The position numbers and the translations under genes are program-made. From UBA11574 sp964591175 (GTDB lineage Bacteria; Desulfobacterota; Desulfobacteria; Desulfobacterales; UBA11574), in contig CAZQAF010000056.1 of assembly GCA_964591175.1 (NCBI GenBank), forward strand, positions 1 to 23,009: a stretch of DNA of 23,009 bases, read 5' to 3'. The notes under the pieces were generated by a model. That model ran no database searches, had not been told where the DNA came from, and saw only the letters and a program-made list of their open reading frames with translations. Every line of letters begins with the position of its first letter. Position 1 is the first letter of the stretch. Positions 1 to 6,655 of this stretch are shown piece by piece.

Positions 1-184
1 ACAGAATATTAAAATGGTTTAGACTGGTGACCGGTTACAGGTGTAATCAGGCCGAGCTCGGATCTGTCATATCTCAGGTTTTTCTTTGGGCCTTTGTTGC
101 TTATTATGATCTTATGGGGATGTTCCGGGAGCCCAACTGAACGTCAAAATAGCGAATCATCAATTTTCATGCAAGATTCAAGTG

Positions 185-610
185 TTAATCCTCAGAGACA
201 GAAACCCATTGTCTCGTTTTTTTTAATTTGCTTCTATGCCGTTTTGCCGCCAGTATGCGTTCTTTTGAAGCTCTGGTCGGTTTTGGCTTGATATGCGCTT
301 TAGGCAGTTCAGATGCTTTTTGTATTAATTTAATCAGACGATCCATGGCATCCTGTCGGTTGCGTTCCTGTTTTCGAAACCGCCTGGCCTGGATAATGAG
401 AACCCCGTCTTTCGTCATTTTATCGCTTGCAAGACGAATCAAACGGTTGCGAACCGTGTCGGAAAGCGACGGGGAGTTTTTGACATCAAAGCGAAGCTGA
501 ACCGCGGTAGCCACTTTATTGACATTCTGCCCGCCGGGCCCTGAAGATCTGATAAAGCTCAGTTTGATCTCATTTTCATAAATGGCAATTGCGGGAGTGA
601 TAATGATCAT
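185..610 (-). CDS. arfB: Alternative ribosome-rescue factor ArfB (peptidyl-tRNA hydrolase, YaeJ type)
   Basis: This 141-residue protein matches the usual ArfB length of about 140. Residues 23-32 contain the release-factor GGQ motif (SGPGGQNVNK, GGQ at 26-28). The tail from about residue 105 is rich in Lys and Arg; in ArfB such a tail enters the empty mRNA channel of a stalled ribosome so that GGQ can hydrolyse the peptidyl-tRNA. It lacks the codon-recognition domain of RF1/RF2. The start is ATG with only a weak upstream Shine-Dalgarno. It is the last gene of a minus-strand group, 88 nt downstream of mtaB, so it may be co-transcribed with the tRNA-modification genes. The family call is secure; operon membership is inferred. 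Confidence 0.93.
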   Translation of the reverse strand: MIIITPAIAIYENEIKLSFIRSSGPGGQNVNKVATAVQLRFDVKNSPSLSDTVRNRLIRLASDKMTKDGVLIIQARRFRKQERNRQDAMDRLIKLIQKASELPKAHIKPKPTRASKERILAAKRHRSKLKKTRQWVSVSED

Positions 611-698
611 ACCGGCAGGTTACATCAAATCCGTTTCATCTTCAAGAAACAAGAATATAAAGCGTTAAAGTCGAAGCAAAAGTCAATATCTGTCTGTG

Positions 699-2009
699 TT
701 AACACATAACGCCGAATACCATGTTGTTCTTTGTGATTTTTTCGAAGGTCACCTGGACCAGGGTATTGAAAAGATTGTCTTCGCCGGCGACATGCACCGG
801 AATATAATTGGACGTGATGCCTTTTAATAACCCCGTGGTGTTGTCTCTTTTGCCTTCAATAAGAACCCGGAGCGTTTTCCCTGCAAATTTGTTATAAAAG
901 GATTTCTTCTTTTCATCTCCGAGCCGGCGCATCCTTTCACACCGCGCCTTAATGATTTTTGCTGGCACTTTTTTCGGATATTTTTCGGCAGGCGTCCCAG
1001 GGCGGGGAGAAAAGGGAAAAACATGAAGATATGTGACCGGCAGTTTTTCGATCAGGGAATAGGTGTTTTCAAAGGCCTTTTTGGTTTCATCCGGAAATCC
1101 GGCGAGCAGATCGACGCCGATGGCGGCGTCGGGAATTCGTTCCTTTATCTTAAAGATCAAATCTTCGAAAAAATCGCATGAATAATCCCGGCGCATCTTT
1201 TCCAAAATACCATCGTCTCCGCTTTGCAGGGGGATGTGAAAGTGGTTGCAGAAAATATTTGATGCCGCCACCAGCTCGACAATGTCCCGGGTCAGCTCGC
1301 GGGGTTCAATGGAACTGAGCCTCACACGATCCATGGCATTGGCGTCACGAATGCGGACCAGCAGATCTTTTAAACGAATCTGAGGTGACAGGTCGAGTCC
1401 ATAGGCGCCGAGATGCACACCGGACAACACCACTTCATGGAAGCCTGCCTGTTTCAAGCTTCGGATGTTTTCCAATACGTTTTCAAGAGGCATGCTGCGG
1501 CTTTTCCCGCGGGCATAAGGAACAATACAATAGGTGCAGAAGGCGTTGCAACCGTCCTGGATTTTTAAAACGGGCCGGGTCCGGCTTCCGGATACCGGGA
1601 CTGGAATATGTTTGAAATGTTTTTCGGACAGAATGTTCCGTCGCATAACGGCAGGGAAAAGAGTGTCGTTTTTATCGGACAAGATGATATCGGGGATATG
1701 ATGTTTATCCCCATGACCGATAATGCGGTGCACCCCGTCAATCTTGCTCAATTCACCGGGTTCGGTCTGGGCATAGCAGCCGGTGACGACAATCTGCGCT
1801 TTGGGGTTGGTTCGAATGAGCTGCCGAACGGCCTGCCTGGACTGCATGGCGGCTTTTCCGGTGACGCTGCAAGTATTGACAATGCAAACGTCCGCCGGTT
1901 CTTCGGCGCCTGCCGGCACGCATCCCAAATCCATCAGCCGCCGGGCAATGGCATCCGACTCATATTGATTGACCTTGCAGCCCAAGGTCGTGATGGTAAA
2001 CTTGGTCAT
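699..2009 (-). CDS. mtaB: tRNA t6A37 methylthiotransferase MtaB
   Basis: Radical-SAM methylthiotransferase of 436 residues. The N-terminal MTTase domain has its three cluster cysteines in TLGCKVNQYE (Cys11), VNTCSVT (Cys47) and TGCYAQ (about Cys78). The radical-SAM CxxxCxxC follows in DGCNAFCTYC, at about residues 154-161. A TRAM-like C-terminal region begins near residue 370. The LGCKVNQYESDA opening is typical of MtaB, which converts t6A37 to ms2t6A in tRNA reading ANN codons, rather than MiaB or RimO. The start is ATG, with an A-rich upstream stretch and no clear Shine-Dalgarno. It lies 188 nt downstream of mnmA, separated by a palindromic repeat, and 88 nt upstream of arfB. The grouping is a translation-fidelity cluster. 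Confidence 0.95.
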   Translation of the reverse strand: MTKFTITTLGCKVNQYESDAIARRLMDLGCVPAGAEEPADVCIVNTCSVTGKAAMQSRQAVRQLIRTNPKAQIVVTGCYAQTEPGELSKIDGVHRIIGHGDKHHIPDIILSDKNDTLFPAVMRRNILSEKHFKHIPVPVSGSRTRPVLKIQDGCNAFCTYCIVPYARGKSRSMPLENVLENIRSLKQAGFHEVVLSGVHLGAYGLDLSPQIRLKDLLVRIRDANAMDRVRLSSIEPRELTRDIVELVAASNIFCNHFHIPLQSGDDGILEKMRRDYSCDFFEDLIFKIKERIPDAAIGVDLLAGFPDETKKAFENTYSLIEKLPVTYLHVFPFSPRPGTPAEKYPKKVPAKIIKARCERMRRLGDEKKKSFYNKFAGKTLRVLIEGKRDNTTGLLKGITSNYIPVHVAGEDNLFNTLVQVTFEKITKNNMVFGVMC

Positions 2010-2033
2010 TGGTTATTTGTTTTTTTATTTATA

Positions 2034-2166
2034 GGACACAGATAACGCGGATTTAACGGATCTGCGCAGATATTCAGTTTGGTTCGCTCTGCTCACAATC
2101 GGGGCTACGCCCCCTAATTTCTTTACGATCCGCGAAAATCCGCACAATCTGTGTCATCTGTGTTCC
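2034..2166. repeat. Palindromic intergenic repeat between mnmA and mtaB
   Basis: The left arm (from 2034, GGACACAGAT then GCGGATTT and CGGATC) is roughly the reverse complement of the right arm (2127-2166, GATCCGCG, AATCCGC, ATCTGTGT and TCTGTGTTCC). The arms share GGA(A)CACAGAT, GCGGATTT and CGGATC blocks in the same order, with a gap in the left one. The centre holds a GGGG-CTACG-CCCC hairpin at 2101-2113. It looks like a dispersed palindromic spacer repeat. It fills most of the 188-nt gap in the mnmA-mtaB group and could form a hairpin in the transcript. No second copy is present in the window, so the family status is inferred. Confidence 0.6.
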
Positions 2167-2197
2167 ATACGTTTTAAACTTTGATCTTCTAACTTTT

Positions 2198-3268
2198 TTA
2201 AGCTTCGTTACTGATCCAACCCCCTCCCAGCACCTCATCGTCTTTGTAAAACACCGCAGACTGGCCGGGGGTGACGGCTTCCTGGGGTTTTTCAAAGCGA
2301 ACCATGGCTGTTTTTTCGTCAACCGGTGTCAGCCGGGATGCGGCGGCCGCGTGGCGGTATCTTACCCGAGTGTGAACGTGGGCCGGCCGGTTCGGCGCCG
2401 GTTGGATCCAGTTAATATCTTCAACCTTGCATTGAGAAACGAACAAATCTTTTTTAAAGCCCACGGTTAAAACGTTCTGTTTTGGATCCATACTGATGAC
2501 ATAATATGGCTCGGAGGCCGGACAATTAATTCCCCGGCGCTGGCCGATGGTAAACAGGTGCAGCCCCTTATGCTCTCCCAGAATCCTGCCGCGGACATCT
2601 TGTATCAAACCGGGTTTGGGTTCAAACCTCTCATGCCGGGCCAGAAAGTCCCCATAGTTTTTACCCTGGATAAAGCACACATCCTGGCTTTCGCCGCTTC
2701 TAACCGGCCTGAATCCCCTTTGTTTTGCCAGATGGATCACGTCTGTTTTTTTCATGGTTCCAAGGGGGAATCGGGCGCCGTCCAGGTGACGTTGGGTCAG
2801 GCGGGCCAGAAAGTAGGACTGGTCTTTATTGGCATCGACGCCTTTATACAGATGGAAATTGCCGCGATTGTCTTCTGCTATTCTGGCATAATGCCCCGTT
2901 GCCAGCATCGATGCACCCAATTTGCGGGCAACGTCAAAGACCGCTCCGAATTTAATAAGCGGGTTGCATACCATACAAGGGTTAGGGGTTTGGCCGGCCT
3001 GATAGGTTTCAATGAAATAATCGACGACATTTTTTTTAAATTCGATGCGGCAGTCGATCAGTTCAATGTCAATTTTAAGTTGATCTGCGATGGAAAAAAT
3101 TTTATAGGATCGTAATGGATGATCATTTGGACCGTTTTCGGAAATCGTTTCTTCATACCCGGTAATAAAATGAACCCCGATGACGCGATGCCCCTTTTCT
3201 TTTAAAAAGTGGGCGGCCATGAGAGAATCGATGCCGCCGCTTACGGCAATGGCGATTAACGGCTTCAT
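2198..3268 (-). CDS. mnmA: tRNA-uridine 34 2-thiolase MnmA
   Basis: Protein of 356 residues, the usual MnmA size. The N-type ATP-pyrophosphatase PP-loop is SGGIDS (residues 10-15). The two sulfur-transfer cysteines sit in PNPCMVCNPLIKF (Cys101 by alignment with the E. coli CNxxIKF segment) and in ESQDVCFI (Cys198). ATGHYARI and KDQSYFL are further family blocks. It adenylates and thiolates U34 of the Glu, Gln and Lys tRNAs. Cys98 adds a CxxC to the catalytic loop, which is not in E. coli MnmA and could help hold an Fe-S cluster (inference). The start ATG overlaps the stop of the preceding NIL-ferredoxin gene by one base (TAATG). No good Shine-Dalgarno is visible, so translation is probably coupled. 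Confidence 0.95.
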   Translation of the reverse strand: MKPLIAIAVSGGIDSLMAAHFLKEKGHRVIGVHFITGYEETISENGPNDHPLRSYKIFSIADQLKIDIELIDCRIEFKKNVVDYFIETYQAGQTPNPCMVCNPLIKFGAVFDVARKLGASMLATGHYARIAEDNRGNFHLYKGVDANKDQSYFLARLTQRHLDGARFPLGTMKKTDVIHLAKQRGFRPVRSGESQDVCFIQGKNYGDFLARHERFEPKPGLIQDVRGRILGEHKGLHLFTIGQRRGINCPASEPYYVISMDPKQNVLTVGFKKDLFVSQCKVEDINWIQPAPNRPAHVHTRVRYRHAAAASRLTPVDEKTAMVRFEKPQEAVTPGQSAVFYKDDEVLGGGWISNEA

Positions 3269-3693
3269 TAAATGTGGTTTTTATTCGAGGGACGAACTTC
3301 CATGGCCCGGGTGGGACAGGCGGCAACGCACAGTTCGCAGACGCTGCATTTTTTCTGATTAAAATCTACCGACATTTCAGGCCGTTTGATGGAAAGGGCG
3401 TGTGTCGGGCACACTGCTGTGCATGCGCCGCAATGGGTACATCTTTTGTTGATGCGCTTTATTTCCTGTGACGCATTCAGCACGTGGACGCCCCGTTGCT
3501 TGAGATATTTTACGCCTTCCTTGAAGTCCTTCCGGCTTCCGGCGAGTTCCAAAACCATAACGCCTTCTTTTCTGGGAAGTATGGACGCATTGAGGATGTT
3601 AAAGGTCAGGTCATAATCCTTTGAAAGATAACAAACAATGGGCTTTTCCACTTCCGTTTTGGGAAATCGCAATATCAGTATTTTTGAGTACAC
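3268..3693 (-). CDS. NIL domain plus 2x[4Fe-4S] ferredoxin protein
   Basis: This 141-residue protein has an N-terminal NIL domain (about 1-78), the ACT-like fold found at the C-terminus of MetN. A bacterial-type ferredoxin with two complete CxxCxxCxxxCP motifs follows: Cys85/88/91/95 and Cys116/119/122/126. NIL/ferredoxin proteins are known in sulfate reducers and methanogens, where some take part in sulfide-dependent homocysteine formation. Here the gene is coupled to mnmA by a TAATG overlap, which suggests electron or sulfur delivery to the thiolase (inference). The GTG start is supported by CGGAGG six bases upstream. A promoter with TTGACA and TACAGT lies at 3737-3765. It is the first gene of the minus-strand group. 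Confidence 0.88.
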   Translation of the reverse strand: MYSKILILRFPKTEVEKPIVCYLSKDYDLTFNILNASILPRKEGVMVLELAGSRKDFKEGVKYLKQRGVHVLNASQEIKRINKRCTHCGACTAVCPTHALSIKRPEMSVDFNQKKCSVCELCVAACPTRAMEVRPSNKNHI

Positions 3694-3736
3694 GGTGAAC
3701 CTCCGAAAATTCTTTATTTTTAATTTAAAGCATTTT

Positions 3737-3765
3737 ACTGTAATGGTCGATGTTTATTCTGTCAA
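3737..3765 (-). promoter_or_regulatory. Sigma70-like promoter of the NIL-ferredoxin/mnmA operon
   Basis: Reading the minus strand, TTGACA (3765-3760) is followed after exactly 17 bases by TACAGT (3742-3737). The expected transcript start is about 35 nt before the GTG start, with GGAGG in between. The -35 box is perfect and the -10 box matches 4 of 6. It lies in the 112-bp divergent gap shared with the plus-strand acyltransferase/hydrolase gene. I could not find an equally good plus-strand promoter there. Confidence 0.6.
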
Positions 3766-3805
3766 CTGCAATTTAAACCGATAAACCGTTCTTGACTGCG
3801 TATCC

Positions 3806-5959
3806 ATGAATCCTTTTGCGTACCGAACAACGGGCTTTGCCATCAAGACATTGGCCGGTCTGTCAAAGGCAAACATCCATATTCACGAAAAAGAAAACAT
3901 CCCCAAAGGTTCCGTTATTTTCGTTGTAAATCATTTTACCCGAATCGAAACACTCCTTTTGCCGTATCATATCCATAAACTGGTGGAAATTCCGGTATGG
4001 TCCCTTGCCGATTATCAATTATTTGTTGGCGCCCTGGGTGTGTTTCTTGACAAGGTCGGTGCGGTTTCCACCAAAAATCCCCATCGGGATCTTCTTATTA
4101 TCAAGAGTTTGCTCACCGGCGAGGCCAACTGGATTATTTTTCCCGAAGGCCGGATGGTCAAAAATAAAAAAATCGTGGAAAAGGGACAATTCATGATTTC
4201 TTATGCCGGCGGCAAATATCCGCCGCACACCGGCGCTGCGACGCTGGGGCTCAGAACGGAGTTTTACCGGCAGCGACTACGAATCACCCTTGAAGAAGCT
4301 CCTGACAAAGCCCGGCAGTTGATGGATCGATTTCATATCGATGATGCCGGGCCGGTTATCGACAACAATACGTATATCGTACCGGTGAATGTGACGTATT
4401 ATCCGCTCAGGGCTCACGAGAACATTCTCAGCAACCTGGCCGCCCGATGGATAAACCATGTCTCTGACCGCATGCTGGAAGAGATTATGACCGAAGGGAG
4501 CATGCTGCTGTCCGGCGTGGACATGGATATCCGATTCGGCAAACCCATTGAAATCAAGTCTTTCATGAAGCGTTCGGTCATCAAGCAGGATATCTCCGCA
4601 GCACATCCCATCGGCTTCGATGACCCGATTCCTTCAAAACAGATCATGCACAAAATTGCTTTAAAGATTATGAAAGAATACATGTCCGCCATTTACAGCA
4701 TGACCACCGTGAATCACGACCACATTTTTGCATCCCTGCTAAAGCAGATTCCGTTTAAAGTAATCGACGCATATGATTTCAAAAGAAGGGCATTTTTTGT
4801 GGCTGCGGGAGATCTTGATGAAACCGGCATATTCCTGCACGAAGATCTTTATTCAGATCAGACCCATCTATTGATAGACGACCGTTTCAACAAGCTTGAA
4901 AACTTTGTCAAAATCGCTGAGGAAAAGGGTGTTGTCAAAATTCGAGACAACACGCTCATAAAAGATCCATCGAAATTTGTCTCTGCTCTTGATTTTCATC
5001 GTATTCGTATCGACAATCCCGTTGCCGTCATCGCCAATGAAGTGGAACCTTTAAAAAAGCTCCAACGCAGGATAAGGCGCTATGCCTGGACACCGGGGTT
5101 TTGGCTGAAGAGGAAGATCGCCGGAATATTGATGAAAAAAGATATGGATGAATTTGAACAGGCTTACAATGCGTTTTATATCGACGGTGAAACAAAAGAC
5201 AAAGATATCGGAAAACCATTTCTAATTAAAGGCGGTTCCCGTAATACGGGTGTTGTTTTGGTACACGGGTATATGGCCGCCCCTTTTGAGGTCAAGTGTC
5301 TGGCGGAGTTTCTGGGCCGAAAGGGACTTTGGGTCTATGCCGTCCGTTTAAAAGGCCACGGGACTTCCCCGGAAGATCTGGCGCAAAGAACTTATACGGA
5401 CTGGGTGACTGCGGTTGAAAGGGGATATGCCATCATGAGTCACCTGTGCCGTCAAGTCGTGGTGGGCGGGTTTTCTGCCGGAGGACTGCTGGCCCTGGAA
5501 CTGGCGGCAAGGCTGAAGGATATCAAAGGCGTTTTTGCAATATGCCCGGCCATGAGTCTTCAGGACTTTTCCTCAAGATTTGTTCCTGCGGTGGATGTCT
5601 GGAACCGGTGGATGAAGAAGGTCCGATTCAACGGGGCCAAAAAGGAATTCGTCGAGAACCAGCCGGAAAATCCCCACATTAATTATTTTCGAAATCCGGT
5701 TTGTGCGGTATTGGAATTGGAACGGCTCATGGAAGCCGTGGCCGATAAATTGCCGGATATACAAATGCCCGCGCTGGTGATTCAATCGCTGGGAGATCCG
5801 GTGGTCAAACCCAGTGGATCGCAGCGGGCATTTAATCAAATCGGATCCGAGGATAAAACCTATACGCTGTTTAACTTTGACCGGCACGGTATACTTCTGG
5901 GCAAAGACTCGGAGAAAGTTCATAAAGCAATTTTGAATTTTATCAAAGCGTTAAATTGA
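3806..5959 (+). CDS. PlsC-like acyltransferase fused to alpha/beta hydrolase
   Basis: A 717-residue two-enzyme fusion. Residues about 30-260 are a glycerolipid acyltransferase (PlsC/LPLAT) domain. NHFTRIE (42-48) replaces the usual HX4D with HX4E, and the acyl-acceptor motif FPEGRM is at 112-117. Residues about 300-470 form a linker of unknown fold with no recognised motif. Residues about 478-717 are an alpha/beta hydrolase of the Est30/monoacylglycerol-lipase kind: oxyanion segment LVHGY (485-489), nucleophile elbow GFSAGG with Ser557, and probable acid Asp664 and His694 (DRHG). The likely role is acyl transfer and deacylation of phospholipids or related lipids at the inner membrane; substrates are unknown. 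No strong Shine-Dalgarno precedes the ATG. The gene diverges from the ferredoxin operon, and no terminator is obvious after it. Confidence 0.85.
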   Translation: MNPFAYRTTGFAIKTLAGLSKANIHIHEKENIPKGSVIFVVNHFTRIETLLLPYHIHKLVEIPVWSLADYQLFVGALGVFLDKVGAVSTKNPHRDLLIIKSLLTGEANWIIFPEGRMVKNKKIVEKGQFMISYAGGKYPPHTGAATLGLRTEFYRQRLRITLEEAPDKARQLMDRFHIDDAGPVIDNNTYIVPVNVTYYPLRAHENILSNLAARWINHVSDRMLEEIMTEGSMLLSGVDMDIRFGKPIEIKSFMKRSVIKQDISAAHPIGFDDPIPSKQIMHKIALKIMKEYMSAIYSMTTVNHDHIFASLLKQIPFKVIDAYDFKRRAFFVAAGDLDETGIFLHEDLYSDQTHLLIDDRFNKLENFVKIAEEKGVVKIRDNTLIKDPSKFVSALDFHRIRIDNPVAVIANEVEPLKKLQRRIRRYAWTPGFWLKRKIAGILMKKDMDEFEQAYNAFYIDGETKDKDIGKPFLIKGGSRNTGVVLVHGYMAAPFEVKCLAEFLGRKGLWVYAVRLKGHGTSPEDLAQRTYTDWVTAVERGYAIMSHLCRQVVVGGFSAGGLLALELAARLKDIKGVFAICPAMSLQDFSSRFVPAVDVWNRWMKKVRFNGAKKEFVENQPENPHINYFRNPVCAVLELERLMEAVADKLPDIQMPALVIQSLGDPVVKPSGSQRAFNQIGSEDKTYTLFNFDRHGILLGKDSEKVHKAILNFIKALN

Positions 5960-6047
5960 TAAAATAGGAAATAGAAAATAGAAAAAATGACGATTGAGGA
6001 CTTTTAGTATCGCCTTGCCCAGTTTAAGTTGGGATGATGCCATTGCC

Positions 6048-6073
6048 GAACCTTGAACCGTGAACCCCGAACC
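6048..6073. repeat. Heptamer tandem repeat (GAACCnn)x4
   Basis: GAACC recurs at 6048, 6055, 6062 and 6069, exactly seven bases apart, with variable TT, GT and CC between the units. It is a short low-complexity array in the 227-bp gap between the acyltransferase/hydrolase gene and the Ala-rich leader ORF. An A-rich stretch with GAAATAGAAAATAGAAA lies just before it, near 5969-5985. No function is evident. Confidence 0.55.
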
Positions 6074-6186
6074 ACTTAACCTGGGGAATATTTTTATCAT
6101 CATGCTCAATTTTTTAGTGACAGATGCCGATATGTGTGTTACACGCTTCAAACTAACTGAGCGTTTCAAATATTAAAAGGAAATCC

Positions 6187-6291
6187 ATGACACTCGCTTC
6201 CACTGCCAGTAAATTGTGTGCTTATCGAGCTATCAGCGCTGCCGCGGCGGCTGCCGCCGGGCAGCCTGTGGCCCTGATGGGAAGCGGATAA
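6187..6291 (+). CDS. Ala-rich leader peptide (candidate alanine attenuator)
   Basis: A 34-codon ORF, too short for ordinary gene calling. AAGGA at 6177-6181 precedes the ATG by five bases. Residues 18-24 are seven consecutive alanines (codons GCT GCC GCG GCG GCT GCC GCC, 6238-6258), followed by Gly-Gln-Pro; 12 of 34 residues are Ala. The overall form is that of attenuation leader peptides such as IvbL: a short start, a run of the sensed residue, then a Pro/Gly-containing tail. The Ala codons lie inside the first arm of a hairpin (6249-6266), and two intrinsic terminators follow the stop. The next gene is an AlaA-like aminotransferase at 6656. A free small protein is the alternative, but the surrounding hairpins make a leader more likely. 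No matching described leader is known to me. Confidence 0.6.
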   Translation: MTLASTASKLCAYRAISAAAAAAAGQPVALMGSG

Positions 6292-6322
6292 CCGGATTCC
6301 TAAAAAAATCATTCAGGGCTGC
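6249..6322 (+). promoter_or_regulatory. Attenuator core: 1:2 hairpin and alternative 2:3 pairing
   Basis: GGCTGCC (6249-6255) and GGCAGCC (6260-6266) form a perfect 7-bp hairpin with a GCCG loop, and the first arm consists of Ala codons of the leader peptide. GCAGCC (6261-6266) can instead pair with GGCTGC (6317-6322), which is the 5' arm of the first terminator. The expected logic follows the trp/his model. A ribosome stalled on Ala codons frees arm 2 to pair with arm 3 and blocks the terminator. With charged tRNA-Ala plentiful, the ribosome runs on, 1:2 forms and 3:4 terminates. The pairings are seen in the sequence; the mechanism is inferred. Confidence 0.55.
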
Positions 6323-6346
6323 GGGCATTCAAACCGCAGCCTTTTT
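6317..6346 (+). terminator. Intrinsic terminator 1 of the leader (3:4 hairpin)
   Basis: GGCTGCGG (6317-6324) and CCGCAGCC (6334-6341) form a perfect 8-bp GC-rich stem with a 9-base loop, followed immediately by TTTTT and then AATTTT. It starts 25 nt after the leader stop codon. The 5' arm is also the partner of the upstream antiterminator arm. Confidence 0.85.
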
Positions 6347-6352
6347 AATTTT

Positions 6353-6385
6353 AGGGCTGCAATCCCCAAATGCGGCCCTTTTTTT
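6353..6385 (+). terminator. Intrinsic terminator 2, tandem to the first
   Basis: AGGGCTGCA (6353-6361) pairs with TGCGGCCCT (6371-6379), giving nine pairs with one T:G wobble and a 9-base loop, followed by a run of seven T. It begins seven bases after the T-tract of terminator 1. Its GGCTGC (6355-6360) could also pair with GCAGCC (6336-6341) of terminator 1, so the two hairpins may be partly exclusive. Confidence 0.8.
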
Positions 6386-6496
6386 ATTGACATTGGACTA
6401 TTGAATTGGCGGGAGAGATACAGAGATGTTGGAATGATAGTCCCGGTGAAACAGAAAAACATTTCACTGGACAATCAAGATTTTAACGATATATCA

Positions 6497-6637
6497 GTGT
6501 CCATTCATAAATGAGGATTTTTGTTCAAGGTTAAGGCATGAGAAAAAAATAACCGCAGGCATATAATTGATATTCTGAGGATTATTTTTTGAGCATAACG
6601 CAAAGATTGGGCAAAAAGACCATTTATGGATGGACAC
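6497..6637. mobile_element. Foldback (MITE-like) element, copy 1
   Basis: The ends GTGTCCATTCATAAATG (6497-6513) and CATTTATGGATGGACAC (6621-6637) are inverted repeats matching at 16 of 17 positions. The core folds back: AAAAAATAACC (6544-6554) against GGATTATTTTTT (6579-6590), with ATAT (6561-6564) against ATAT (6570-6573) near the tip. The core aligns with the reverse complement of the element at 16415-16558 through shared blocks such as ACCGCAGG, TGAGGATTA and ATTGGGCAAAAAG. The terminal sequences differ from that copy. No transposase and no clear target-site duplication are seen. It sits between the leader terminators and the aminotransferase ribosome-binding site. Confidence 0.65.
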
Positions 6638-6655
6638 CGAGGAGGAGAAATTGCA

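Noticed and set aside
94..291. Short plus-strand ORF with a lipobox-like LWGC and hydrophobic start
   Set aside because: The only starts are TTG codons without a ribosome-binding site, the cysteine comes too early for a usual lipoprotein signal, and its second half is antisense to arfB.
6048..6073. CRISPR-like short repeat array
   Set aside because: The units are only seven bases with no unique spacers, so it is a low-complexity tandem repeat.
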